In this document: one piece after another, positions 1 to 7,103 of the stretch
Position numbering within the stretch: the stretch's first letter is position 1
Layout: each line of letters starts with the position of its first letter
Assembly: GCF_004919085.1 (NCBI RefSeq)
Contig: NZ_STGL01000015.1
Location: 1-39,397, forward strand
Direction: 5' to 3'
Length of the DNA: 39,397 bases
Origin: Nocardioides sp. GY 10127
Lineage (GTDB): Bacteria > Actinomycetota > Actinomycetes > Propionibacteriales > Nocardioidaceae
The notes under the pieces: generated by a model
Told to the model about the DNA's origin: nothing
The model's database searches: none
Seen by the model: only the letters and a program-made list of their open reading frames with translations
Translations under genes and position numbers: made by a program

Positions 1-95
1 CCCTGGCCGGGGCGGTCGTCGAGCAGGGAGCGGAGACCGAGGAGGGCGGTCGTGGTGAGGGCGGTGAGGAGCAGGAAGAGGACGAGTGCGGTCAT
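1..95 (-). CDS. N-terminus of a small membrane protein (partial)
   Basis: Reading leftwards from an ATG there are 31 open codons that run off the window edge. The peptide begins MTALVLFLLLTALTTTALLG, a strong hydrophobic stretch that looks like a first transmembrane helix or an uncleaved signal anchor, followed by a charged segment with RSLLDDR. AGGA lies about 10 nt upstream of the ATG. The gene diverges from the GlxA-type regulator and shares its intergenic region, so it may be a target of that regulator. The family cannot be named from 31 residues. Codon use is G/C-ending like the neighbours, which supports real coding. Confidence 0.5.
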   Translation of the reverse strand, partial: MTALVLFLLLTALTTTALLGLRSLLDDRPGQ

Positions 96-96
96 G

Positions 97-174
97 GCAG
101 GAATCCTGCTCTGCGTAAGATCCTGCCGCGAGTGGCAGAGATGTCACTGATGCTCGATTTCCTGCCACTGCTCG
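97..174. promoter_or_regulatory. Operator-like repeat cluster in divergent intergenic region
   Basis: A perfect 13-bp palindrome GCAGGAATCCTGC (97-109) abuts the start codon of the leftward gene. An 8-bp inverted pair AGTGGCAG (131-138) and CTGCCACT (162-169) lies 23 bp apart, and TCCTGCC occurs at 121-127 and again at 160-166. AraC-type dimers often bind spaced half-sites of this kind. The regulator encoded immediately to the right is the natural candidate, but binding is inferred only. Confidence 0.45.
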
Positions 175-189
175 TGAGAGGCTGTCCCC

Positions 190-1131
190 GTGCTCACCAA
201 CGTCGCCGCCCTCGTCTACGACGGGGTCGCCCCCTTCGAGCTCGGCGTGCTCTGCGAGGCCTTCGGCCTGGACCGGGCCGACGACGGCGTGCCCGTGCTC
301 GACTTCGCGGTCTGCGGCGTCCGCCCCGGCCCGGTGGAGACGGACATGGGTTTCGCCATCGACGTCCGGCGCGACCTGGGGCGGGTGGCGGAGGCCGACC
401 TCGTCTGCGTGCCCGCCCAGCCCCGCGGCGAGGCGCCGCCGGAGATCATCGCGGCGCTGCAGGCCGCCCACGAGCGCGGTGCGCGCCTGCTGTCGGTGTG
501 CTCGGGGGCCTTCACGCTGGGCGCCGCGGGCCTCCTCGACGGCCGGGAGTGCACGACGCACTGGCGCTACACCGCCCGCCTGGCCGGCCAGTTCCCGCTG
601 GCCACCGTCGTGCCCGAGGTGCTCTACGTGGACAGCGGGCAGGTGGTGACGAGCGCGGGCACCGCCGCCGGGATCGACGCGGCGCTGCACGTGTGGCGCC
701 AGGAGCACGGGTCCTCGGTCGCCAACGTGATCGCCCGCCGGATGGTGGTCCCGCCGCAGCGCGACGGCGGCCAGGCCCAGTTCATCGCGCGCGCGGTGCC
801 CGAGTGCGACGCCGACACGCTCGGCCCCCTGCTGGCGTGGATGATGGAGAACCTGGACGCCGACCTGGGCGTCGAGACGCTGGCGCGGCGCGTCCACCTG
901 GCTCCTCGGACCTTCGCCCGGCGCTTCCGCGAGGAGACCGGCACCACGCCCCACGTGTGGGTGACGGCGCAGCGGGTGCGCGCGGCCGAGGAGCTCCTTG
1001 AGCGCAGCGACCGCCCCGTGGACTGGATCGCCCGCGAGGTCGGGTTCGGCAACCCGGCCACCCTGCGCCACCACTTCACCCGGGTCCGGGGCCTGAGCCC
1101 TCAGGCGTACCGGCGACAGTTCGCCTGCTGA
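190..1131 (+). CDS. GlxA family transcriptional regulator (DJ-1/PfpI + AraC HTH)
   Basis: A 313-residue two-domain regulator. Residues 1 to about 195 form a DJ-1/PfpI-like domain (AALVYDGVAPFELGVLCEAF at the start) with the nucleophile-elbow motif SVCSGAFTLGAAGLLDG around Cys104. Residues of about 215-313 form an AraC-type double helix-turn-helix with VHLAPRTFARRFREETG and the final signature GFGNPATLRHHFTRVRGLSP. In this family the N-terminal domain is thought to sense a ligand rather than act as a protease. The GTG start is preceded by GAGAGG at a good distance. The gene faces away from the membrane-protein fragment across a repeat-rich gap, suggesting local control. The inducer cannot be deduced. 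Confidence 0.9.
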   Translation: MLTNVAALVYDGVAPFELGVLCEAFGLDRADDGVPVLDFAVCGVRPGPVETDMGFAIDVRRDLGRVAEADLVCVPAQPRGEAPPEIIAALQAAHERGARLLSVCSGAFTLGAAGLLDGRECTTHWRYTARLAGQFPLATVVPEVLYVDSGQVVTSAGTAAGIDAALHVWRQEHGSSVANVIARRMVVPPQRDGGQAQFIARAVPECDADTLGPLLAWMMENLDADLGVETLARRVHLAPRTFARRFREETGTTPHVWVTAQRVRAAEELLERSDRPVDWIAREVGFGNPATLRHHFTRVRGLSPQAYRRQFAC

Positions 1132-1146
1132 GAGGTGTCGCGGGCC

Positions 1147-2268
1147 TCAGGCCCGCACGACCTCGGCGTCGAGCCAGGCCGCGAGGTCGGCCAGCTCGGC
1201 GTCCACGTCCTCGCGCAGGGACGCGGGCCACGGCGCGTCCTCGTGCACGGCCCGGACGAGCAGGGTGCCCTCCAGTGGCAGGTGCTGGGCGTCGACCTTG
1301 CCCACGAGGTCCTCGCCGTGCAGGACCGGCAGGGCCCAGTAGCCCCAGCGGCGGGCCGAGGCCGGCTTGTACATCTCCAGCTGGTAGTCGAAGCCCCACA
1401 GCTCGGCCATGCGCTTGCGGTCCATGACGAGCCGGTCGAGCGGTGAGAGCAGCGCGGTGCGCGGCAGGAACGAGTCCGCGTGGGCGTCCAGGAGGGTGGG
1501 GTCCACGCGCCAGGTGCCGCGGACGCCCTCGATGCTCGCCGGCTCCCCGCTCGCCCCCACGTCGTGGGGCTCGCCGGGCGCGACGGCCGCCCGGGCGCGC
1601 GCGACCCCCAGTGCCGCGAGCCGCCGACGGGCCCGCTCGGCCAGCGCCTCGGCCGGCGGCACCGGCTCGTCGTCGGGGAGCACCCGCTCGGCGAGGTCCC
1701 AGAGCCGGTGCTGGCCCTGACGGCCGACCACGGCCACCTCGCCGCGGGCCGCCATGAGGTCGAGGAGGCGCAGCAGGGAGCGGTCGTCGTTCCAGCCGCT
1801 GGAGCGCCAGGGGCGGACGATCGCGCCCCTCGGGAGGTCGGGCGCGGCGAGCGGGCCGTCCTGCCGGAGGAGCTCGAGGGTCTCCAGCCGTGCGCCGTCG
1901 TTGTCCTCCACCCACGCGGCCAGCTCCTGCTGCCACGGCGAGAGCTCGCCGGTGCCCGGCCAGGCCGCCATCTCCGCGGTGTGGAGCCGCACGTCCTCGG
2001 CGGGGCGGGCGTACCCGCCGATCTCGACGAGCGCGCCTCCGGCCAGCAGGTCGTCCAGCTCCTCGCGGTCGTAGCCGCTGCCCAGCCTGCTCCAGAGCAC
2101 CAGGTGCGCGCTGGGCGCCACGTGCCGGGTCGGGTCGAGCTGGAGGACGCCGAGGTGGCGCACCACCTCCAGGACGTCGCCGGGTCGTCGCCCGGTGAGG
2201 AGCTGGGCACGCACCGCGACGCGGCGCGCCTCGGCGCGGGAGAGGCGGTGGGCGGGCGGGGGAGGCAC
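1147..2268 (-). CDS. YcaQ/AlkX-type DNA glycosylase (winged-helix, HTH_42 family)
   Basis: A 373-residue member of the winged-helix family that includes E. coli YcaQ (AlkX), which unhooks DNA interstrand crosslinks, and Streptomyces AlkZ. The N-terminus LSRAEARRVAVRAQLL and the segment DVLEVVRHLGVLQLDPT are typical. The catalytic loop reads Q43-L44-D45, that is the Q-x-D form I associate with the YcaQ branch rather than the Q-x-Q form of AlkZ. The C-terminal part keeps LLSPLDRLVMDRKRMAELWGF and the Y.P...R family pattern. The GTG start has no ribosome-binding site but a TAGGGT box six bases before it, so it is probably leaderless and transcribed separately from the exporter upstream. A role in alkylation or crosslink repair is inferred from the family. 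Confidence 0.85.
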   Translation of the reverse strand: MPPPPAHRLSRAEARRVAVRAQLLTGRRPGDVLEVVRHLGVLQLDPTRHVAPSAHLVLWSRLGSGYDREELDDLLAGGALVEIGGYARPAEDVRLHTAEMAAWPGTGELSPWQQELAAWVEDNDGARLETLELLRQDGPLAAPDLPRGAIVRPWRSSGWNDDRSLLRLLDLMAARGEVAVVGRQGQHRLWDLAERVLPDDEPVPPAEALAERARRRLAALGVARARAAVAPGEPHDVGASGEPASIEGVRGTWRVDPTLLDAHADSFLPRTALLSPLDRLVMDRKRMAELWGFDYQLEMYKPASARRWGYWALPVLHGEDLVGKVDAQHLPLEGTLLVRAVHEDAPWPASLREDVDAELADLAAWLDAEVVRA

Positions 2269-2274
2269 CCCGCC

Positions 2275-2280
2275 ACCCTA
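2275..2280 (-). promoter_or_regulatory. -10 box TAGGGT, leaderless promoter for the YcaQ-type gene
   Basis: On the minus strand TAGGGT is followed by six bases and then the GTG start, with no Shine-Dalgarno sequence. Transcription starting at or next to the start codon is the simplest reading. No clear -35 box is visible. Confidence 0.5.
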
Positions 2281-2341
2281 GGCAGTCGCGCCGACAGGCC
2301 GCGCCCGTCGTGCCCGTCGTGCCCGAGTGGTGCGGCGCGCC

Positions 2342-4168
2342 TCAGGCGGCTGCGGTCCCCAGGCCGCGCCGCACGAGGTCGGCGTAGCGACCCGCCCGCA
2401 GGAGCAGCTCCTCGTGGGTGCCGACCTCGGCCACCCGCCCGTGGTCCAGGACGACGATCTGGTCGGCGTCGCGCACCGTGCTCAGCCGGTGGGCGATCGT
2501 GATGGTGGTGCGGCCGTGCGCCAGCCGGTCGAGCGCCTCCTGGACCTCGCGCTCGGTGGTGTTGTCCAGGGCGCTGGTCGCCTCGTCCAGGACGAGGACC
2601 CGGGGGTCGCGCAGCAGGGTCCTGGCGATGGCGAGCCGCTGTCGCTCGCCGCCGGAGAAGCGGTGGCCGCGGGAGCCGACCATGGTGTCGTAGCCGTCCG
2701 GCAGTGACGCGATGACGTCGTGGATGCGGGCCGCCCGGCAGGCCTCCTCGAGGTCGGCGTCGGTGGCCTCCGGGCGCGCGTGGCGGAGGTTCTCGGCGAC
2801 GGTGGCGTGCAGCAGGTAGGTCTCCTGCGTGACGACGCCGACGGTGCGGGCGACGTCGGCCAAGGTCAGGTCGCGCAGGTCGATGCCGTCGACCCGGACG
2901 GCGCCGGAGGTCGGGTCGTGCAGGCGGGCGACGAGCGAGGCGAGCGTCGACTTGCCGCTGCCCGTCTCGCCGACCAGCGCCAGGGAGCCGCCGGCCGGCA
3001 CGTGCAGCGTGACGTCGCGCAGGACGGGGGAGTCGCCGTAGGCGAAGGTGACGTGGTCGAGGTCGACCTCGCCGCGCGGCTCGCCGAGGGGCACCGGGTG
3101 CGCCGGGTCGTCGATCTCCACGGGCAGGTCCAGGTACTCGAAGAGGCGGCTGAACAGGGCCAGGGAGGCGGTGACGTCGACGCCGACGTTGAGCAGCTGG
3201 GCCAGCGGGCGGAACAGCTGGGACTGGAGCGCCACGAACGCCACGAGCGTCCCGATCGTCATCCCGCCGCTGGTGGCGGGGAACCCGGCGGCCAGGTACA
3301 GGGTCGCCGGCACGACCGCGAACACGACCGTCATGCTGGCCATCCGCCACCGCCCCGCCAGCTGAGAGCGGACCTCGAGGTCCACCAGGTCGGACGACGT
3401 GCGCCGGAAGCGCTCGGCGAGAGCAGGGCCGGCGCCGAGGGTCTTGGTGAGCTGCACCCCGCTCACGGAGAGTCCCTCCTCGACCTGGACGTGCAGGTCG
3501 GCCAGCTTCTTCTGGCGCGCCGTGGTCACCGCGTAGCGCAGCTTGGCGGTCTGCCGGGAGAGGATCACCGCCGGGGGCAGGACCACGAGGGTGACGAGGG
3601 CCAGCCGCCAGGAGAGCGCGAGCATCGCCACGATGGAGCCCACCACGATCGTCACGTTGGAGGCGATGGACGTGGCGGTCGACGTCACGACCGACTGCAT
3701 GCTCCCGATGTCGTTGATGACCCGGGACTGGATCTCGCCCCCGCGGGTCCGGGTGAAGAAGCCCACGGACTGGCGCTGGAGGTGCGTGAACAGGTCGGAG
3801 CGGAGCCGGTGCATGACCTTCTGGCCCACGGCGGTGGAGATCCACGTCTGGCCGACGCCCAGGACCGCGGTGACGACCGCGACCAGGACCATGCCGAGCA
3901 CGCACAGGAGCAGCAGGCGCACGTCGCCCGTCGGCAGGGCGTCGTCGATGACGGCACGCACCAGGAACGGCGAGGCCAGCGACGCCAGCGAGCTGGTGAC
4001 GATGAGGACGACCACGAGGGCCAGGGCGGCACGGTGCGGACGGAAGAGCCCGGCCACCCGGCCGACGGAGACGGGGGAGGAGCGCAGCTGGTCGCGCGCC
4101 GCGCGCCGCTGCTCGGGGGTGCTGCCCATGCCGGGGCGGCCTCCGCCGCCCCCGGGGTGGCCTGCCAT
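2342..4168 (-). CDS. ABC exporter, fused permease-ATPase half-transporter
   Basis: A 608-residue type IV (MsbA/LmrA-like) half-transporter that would work as a homodimer in the membrane. About six transmembrane segments lie in residues 40-320. The ATPase domain has Walker A GETGSGKS (near 400), Q-loop VTQETYLL, signature FSGGERQRLAIARTL (near 503), Walker B VLVLDEATSALD and H-loop IAHRLSTV. An ATG further upstream exists, but the chosen ATG has an AAGGAG ribosome-binding site 7 nt away and avoids reading through the palindromic operator. The N-terminus has an unusual glycine run (HPGGGGGRPG). It diverges from a MarR repressor gene, an arrangement typical of inducible drug or metabolite exporters. 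The substrate is unknown. Confidence 0.92.
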   Translation of the reverse strand: MAGHPGGGGGRPGMGSTPEQRRAARDQLRSSPVSVGRVAGLFRPHRAALALVVVLIVTSSLASLASPFLVRAVIDDALPTGDVRLLLLCVLGMVLVAVVTAVLGVGQTWISTAVGQKVMHRLRSDLFTHLQRQSVGFFTRTRGGEIQSRVINDIGSMQSVVTSTATSIASNVTIVVGSIVAMLALSWRLALVTLVVLPPAVILSRQTAKLRYAVTTARQKKLADLHVQVEEGLSVSGVQLTKTLGAGPALAERFRRTSSDLVDLEVRSQLAGRWRMASMTVVFAVVPATLYLAAGFPATSGGMTIGTLVAFVALQSQLFRPLAQLLNVGVDVTASLALFSRLFEYLDLPVEIDDPAHPVPLGEPRGEVDLDHVTFAYGDSPVLRDVTLHVPAGGSLALVGETGSGKSTLASLVARLHDPTSGAVRVDGIDLRDLTLADVARTVGVVTQETYLLHATVAENLRHARPEATDADLEEACRAARIHDVIASLPDGYDTMVGSRGHRFSGGERQRLAIARTLLRDPRVLVLDEATSALDNTTEREVQEALDRLAHGRTTITIAHRLSTVRDADQIVVLDHGRVAEVGTHEELLLRAGRYADLVRRGLGTAAA

Positions 4169-4209
4169 GCGACCACTCCTTCCTCTGCCGTACGGGTGTC
4201 GATCAGTTA

Positions 4210-4224
4210 GTGAGGTTACCTCAC
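4210..4224. promoter_or_regulatory. Palindromic operator, probable MarR-family site
   Basis: GTGAGGTTACCTCAC is a perfect palindrome around one central base. It lies in the 91-bp gap between the divergent exporter and MarR genes, 24 bp upstream of the MarR -10 box, where a bound dimer could block both promoters. Size and symmetry fit MarR-family operators. Confidence 0.65.
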
Positions 4225-4247
4225 GATGAGGCAACCCGCATTCCCGC

Positions 4248-4253
4248 TAGAGT
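4248..4253 (+). promoter_or_regulatory. -10 box TAGAGT, leaderless promoter of the MarR gene
   Basis: TAGAGT is followed by six bases and then the GTG start codon. No ribosome-binding site is present, so the mRNA probably begins at the start codon. Confidence 0.5.
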
Positions 4254-4259
4254 GTTCCC

Positions 4260-4733
4260 GTGCCCCACGCCGACAGCTCACAGGACCCGCGCGAGGCCGG
4301 TCACGTCCACCAGGAGACGACGGGGGACCTGCTCATGAGCGCGGCGCGCTCCCTGCGGCGCGCGGTGTGGCACTCGGCGGGGGAGTGGGACGTCGCGCCG
4401 GCCCAGGCCAAGGCGCTGGGGGTGGTCTGCCGCGAGGCGCCCGTGCGCATCTCCCGGCTCGCCGAGCGCCTGCACATCGCCCCGCGCTCGGCCACCGAGG
4501 TGGTCGACCACCTGCAGGAACGGGGGCTCGTGCTGCGCGAGCCCGACCCGGTGGATCGTCGCGCCACCTGCGTCGTGCCGACCGAGGAGGGTCGTCGGCT
4601 CCAGGCGTTGCTGGCAGAGTCCCGGCGCCAGGCCACGGAGGGCTACCTCGCCGTCCTGGACGACGAGGAGCGCGCCGTGCTGGACCGGCTCGTCCGACGC
4701 CTGGTGCTGGCCGAGCGGCCGGAACGCGCCTGA
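4260..4733 (+). CDS. MarR family transcriptional regulator
   Basis: A 157-residue winged-helix regulator. Residues 60-105 carry the DNA-recognition region VRISRLAERLHIAPRSATEV followed by VDHLQERGLVLREPDPVDRR, where the DPVDRR wing is the MarR signature. Flanking helices supply dimerisation. It is divergent from the ABC exporter with a perfect palindrome between the two start codons, so autorepression and repression of the exporter are likely. The ligand would presumably be an exporter substrate, which is inference. GTG was chosen as start because it follows a -10 box at the leaderless distance and lies in frame at the start of high G/C third-position coding. Confidence 0.88.
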   Translation: MPHADSSQDPREAGHVHQETTGDLLMSAARSLRRAVWHSAGEWDVAPAQAKALGVVCREAPVRISRLAERLHIAPRSATEVVDHLQERGLVLREPDPVDRRATCVVPTEEGRRLQALLAESRRQATEGYLAVLDDEERAVLDRLVRRLVLAERPERA

Positions 4734-4843
4734 GCCCGCCGCGGTCTGATCCGGGCCGCACGCGCTCCTGACCTGCGCGGACGCGCGCGCCCCACGGGGG
4801 GTGGTCCGCGGGTGCTCGCGCGCCCTCTTGCGCCCCGGTGAAT

Positions 4844-4855
4844 ATGTCCGTACAT
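4844..4855. promoter_or_regulatory. Inverted repeat ATGT-N4-ACAT upstream of gntR gene
   Basis: ATGTCCGTACAT forms an inverted repeat, extended to AAT on the left and TT on the right with one extra base. It is AT-richer than its surroundings and sits where a -35 region would be, relative to the TATAAC box at 4863-4868. Candidate autoregulatory site for the GntR protein; the typical GntR/HutC core GT-N-AC is present in looser form. Confidence 0.4.
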
Positions 4856-4865
4856 TGAGGGATAT

Positions 4866-4881
4866 AACCCCTCGGGGGGTT
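4866..4881. promoter_or_regulatory. G-tract palindrome AACCCC-TCGG-GGGGTT, CsoR/CstR-like operator candidate
   Basis: Six-base arms AACCCC and GGGGTT flank TCGG. The element overlaps the candidate -10 box TATAAC and the expected transcription start of the sulfur operon. Copper- and persulfide-sensing CsoR/CstR repressors bind pseudo-palindromes with C-tract and G-tract arms edged by A/T; this site resembles them but has AA/TT edges. It could instead fold as an RNA hairpin in the 5' leader. Confidence 0.4.
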
Positions 4882-4900
4882 CCATTCAGGAGGAGCGAGG

Positions 4901-5665
4901 ATGACCGAGCAGACGCTGGCCCGACTCGACCGGGGCGCGCCCCAGCCGCTGTGGGAGCAGCTCCAGGCCGATCTCAACCGGAGGCTGGAGCGGGGCGAGT
5001 TCGTCGACTCCTTCCCCGGCGAGATGCAGCTCGTCGCTGACTACGAGGTCAGCCGGCACACCGTCCGCGCCGCGCTCCGGGCGCTGCGCGAGACGGGCGT
5101 CATCGAGTCCGCTCGCGGCCGCCAGCCCCGTGTCGCCGCCCCCCGGATCACCCAGTCGCAGGGCACCCTCTACAGCCTCTTCGCCTCGGTGGAGTCGACC
5201 GGGCACCGGCAGCGCTCGGTCGTCCGCCGCCTCGAGGTCTTCGCGGACGGCGTGGTCGCCAGCCGCCTCGGCCTGGAGGAGTCCTCGCCGCTCGTCTACC
5301 TCGAGCGCGTGCGGATGATGGACGACGAGCCCCTGGCGCTGGACCGGGTGTGGCTGCCCGCCGAGGTCGCCGCGCCGCTGCTCACCGTCGACCTCTCCGC
5401 CACCTCGCTCTACGGGGCCCTCGAGGCCCACTGCGGCATCCGCCTCACCGGCGGCACCGAGCAGGTCCGCGCCGTCGTCCCGACGTCGGCCGAGCGCCGC
5501 ACCCTCGGCATCGGCGCCGACGTCGCTGCCCTGCACCTCGAGCGCGTCGGCACGAGCCTCGGCCGCCTCGTCGAGCTCCGTCGGACCCTCGTCCGGGGCG
5601 ACCGCTACGCCCTGGTCACCGACCTGGCGAGCCCGGACCGCGTCCAGGTCACCGCCGAGTCCTGA
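4901..5665 (+). CDS. GntR family regulator, HutC subfamily (wHTH + UTRA)
   Basis: A 254-residue regulator. Residues 15-80 form the GntR winged helix (PLWEQLQADLNRRLERGEF, with recognition helix YEVSRHTVRAALRALRETGV). Residues of about 90-245 form a UTRA effector domain with the usual SPLVYLERVRMMDDEPLALD core. The ATG follows AGGAGGAGCG. It is the first gene of a same-strand run encoding rhodanese, TauE/SafE transporter and persulfide dioxygenase, 59 bp before the rhodanese, so it probably controls that module. Only one cysteine (Cys178) is present, which argues against the two-cysteine persulfide switch used by CstR, BigR or SqrR. The effector is unknown; UTRA domains usually bind small organic ligands. 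Confidence 0.9.
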   Translation: MTEQTLARLDRGAPQPLWEQLQADLNRRLERGEFVDSFPGEMQLVADYEVSRHTVRAALRALRETGVIESARGRQPRVAAPRITQSQGTLYSLFASVESTGHRQRSVVRRLEVFADGVVASRLGLEESSPLVYLERVRMMDDEPLALDRVWLPAEVAAPLLTVDLSATSLYGALEAHCGIRLTGGTEQVRAVVPTSAERRTLGIGADVAALHLERVGTSLGRLVELRRTLVRGDRYALVTDLASPDRVQVTAES

Positions 5666-5724
5666 CGCGCCGCACCCCCGGACCACCCCGCACGCCCACC
5701 CCGCGACAGACCCAGGAGACCGCC

Positions 5725-6042
5725 ATGACCACCGCCGTCCGCACCGTCGACGTCCACGAAGCCCGTCGCCTCGCCGACCAGGGCGCCGTCCTGCTCGACG
5801 TCCGCGAGGACGACGAGTGGGCGCAGGCCCACATCGACGGCGCCACCCACGTCCCGCTGGGCACCCTCGACCCCGCCGCCGTGGGCCGCGACCGCCTCGT
5901 GGTGGCCGTGTGCCGCTCCGGCAACCGCTCCGGCCGCGCCGCGGAGGCCCTGGCCGGTGCCGGCGTCGACGTCGTCAACATGACCGGCGGCGTCCTGGCC
6001 TGGGCCGAGGCCGGCCTGCCGCTCGTCGTCGCGGGGGAGTGA
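5725..6042 (+). CDS. Single-domain rhodanese-like sulfurtransferase
   Basis: A 105-residue rhodanese domain, about the length of a GlpE/PspE-type enzyme. It shows the entry motif VLLDVREDDEWAQAHIDGA and the active-site loop CRSGNRSG with the catalytic cysteine at Cys63, which would carry a persulfide. It likely moves sulfane sulfur between thiols and acceptors in the cytoplasm. A CCAGGAGA ribosome-binding site precedes the ATG. Only 7 bp separate it from the transporter gene, so the two are surely co-transcribed. A rhodanese next to a persulfide dioxygenase and a TauE/SafE protein is the usual composition of bacterial sulfide and persulfide detoxification operons. Confidence 0.92.
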   Translation: MTTAVRTVDVHEARRLADQGAVLLDVREDDEWAQAHIDGATHVPLGTLDPAAVGRDRLVVAVCRSGNRSGRAAEALAGAGVDVVNMTGGVLAWAEAGLPLVVAGE

Positions 6043-6049
6043 ACGAGTC

Positions 6050-7009
6050 GTGGAGCTCCTCCTGCTCGCCGGGCTGGGCCTGGCCATCGGCCTCGTCCTC
6101 GGCGGCCTCGGCGGTGGCGGTGGAGTCCTCACGGTCCCCGCGCTCGTCCTGGTCGTCGGCCAGTCCGCCGTGCAGGCGACCGCCAGCAGCCTCGTCGTCG
6201 TCGGGGTCGCGGCCGTCGTGGGCGCCCTCGGGCACGCCCGCGCCGGGCGGGTCCGCTGGGGCACCGCACTGGGCCTCGGCGTGGCCGGGCTCCCGACGGC
6301 CTGGGTCGGCGCGCAGCTGAGCCACGCGGTCCCCGAGCCGGTGCTGCTCCTCGCCTTCTCGGGCCTCATGGTCGTGGCCGCGGCGGCGATGGTCCGCGGC
6401 TGCCCCTCCTGCATCGAGATCGACCCCGAGAAGGCGCCCACCCCGCGCCTCCCGGCCCTCCCGTCCCTGCGGCGTCGCTACCGCGACGCCCGCCCCGCCC
6501 CCACCTCGCCCGCGGTCCGTCCGACCGTCGCGGCCGCCGGCACCCCTGTCGCCGGTGGCCAGGCAGCCGGCCGGGCGGGGGTCCTCGTGGCCGCCCGCAC
6601 CGCCGTGTCCGGCGAGATCGCCGACCGGGCCCCCGCGGGCACCGGTCGCGGCCTGGCCGCGGCCGGCGCGGTCGGCCTCGCCGTCGGCCTGCTCACCGGG
6701 TTCCTCGGCGTGGGCGGCGGGTTCGTCGTCGTCCCGGCCCTCGTCATCGTGCTGCGCCTGCCCATGTCGGTGGCCGTCGGCACCTCGCTGGTGGTCGTGG
6801 CGCTGAACTCCGCCAGCTCGCTGCTGGCCCGCCTCGGCAGCCTCGAGATCGACTGGGCGGTCGTCGTCCCCTTCTCCCTCGCGGCCGTCGCCGGGGTCCT
6901 CCTCGGCCGGCGCGTCGCCGACCGCCTGCCCGCCGCCCGCCTGCGGCATGGCTTCGCCGCACTCCTCGTGCTGGTCGCCGCCGCCACCGCCGTCTCCACC
7001 GTCGTCTGA
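6050..7009 (+). CDS. TauE/SafE (TSUP) family anion transporter, probable sulfite/sulfur exporter
   Basis: A 319-residue inner-membrane protein with two homologous halves. Each half opens with the family glycine motif: GGLGGGGGVLTVPALVLVV near residue 20 and FLGVGGGFVVVPALVIVL near 220. About eight hydrophobic segments can be drawn. The halves are joined by a long, proline- and alanine-rich cytoplasmic linker that starts with Cys-Pro-Ser-Cys, a pair suited to metal or persulfide chemistry. TSUP members move sulfite, thiosulfate, sulfoacetate or similar anions. Downstream of a rhodanese and before a persulfide dioxygenase, export of sulfite or thiosulfate made from persulfide is the likely job. 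The start is GTG, 8 nt after the rhodanese stop codon. Confidence 0.88.
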   Translation: MELLLLAGLGLAIGLVLGGLGGGGGVLTVPALVLVVGQSAVQATASSLVVVGVAAVVGALGHARAGRVRWGTALGLGVAGLPTAWVGAQLSHAVPEPVLLLAFSGLMVVAAAAMVRGCPSCIEIDPEKAPTPRLPALPSLRRRYRDARPAPTSPAVRPTVAAAGTPVAGGQAAGRAGVLVAARTAVSGEIADRAPAGTGRGLAAAGAVGLAVGLLTGFLGVGGGFVVVPALVIVLRLPMSVAVGTSLVVVALNSASSLLARLGSLEIDWAVVVPFSLAAVAGVLLGRRVADRLPAARLRHGFAALLVLVAAATAVSTVV

Positions 7010-7103
7010 GTACCACCAGCTCCCCACGCCAGCACCGCACCGCACCGCACCACGCACTCCGACCGGCCCGCGTCACGGGCCCCGCCCGATGAAAGGTTCC
7101 GCC

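Noticed and set aside
1101..3905. 934-codon open frame on the minus strand across two genes
   Set aside because: It lies out of frame with the glycosylase and ABC exporter genes, has an Arg/Pro/Ala-rich composition with no domain, and reflects the lack of stop codons in high-G+C DNA.
2720..4210. 496-codon plus-strand frame opposite the ABC exporter
   Set aside because: The opposite strand has a complete ABC exporter with all motifs; the frame is a shadow without recognisable domains.
4168..4234. Upstream ATG extending the ABC exporter by 22 residues
   Set aside because: It would run through the palindromic operator and lacks a ribosome-binding site, while the ATG at 4168 has AAGGAG at the right distance.
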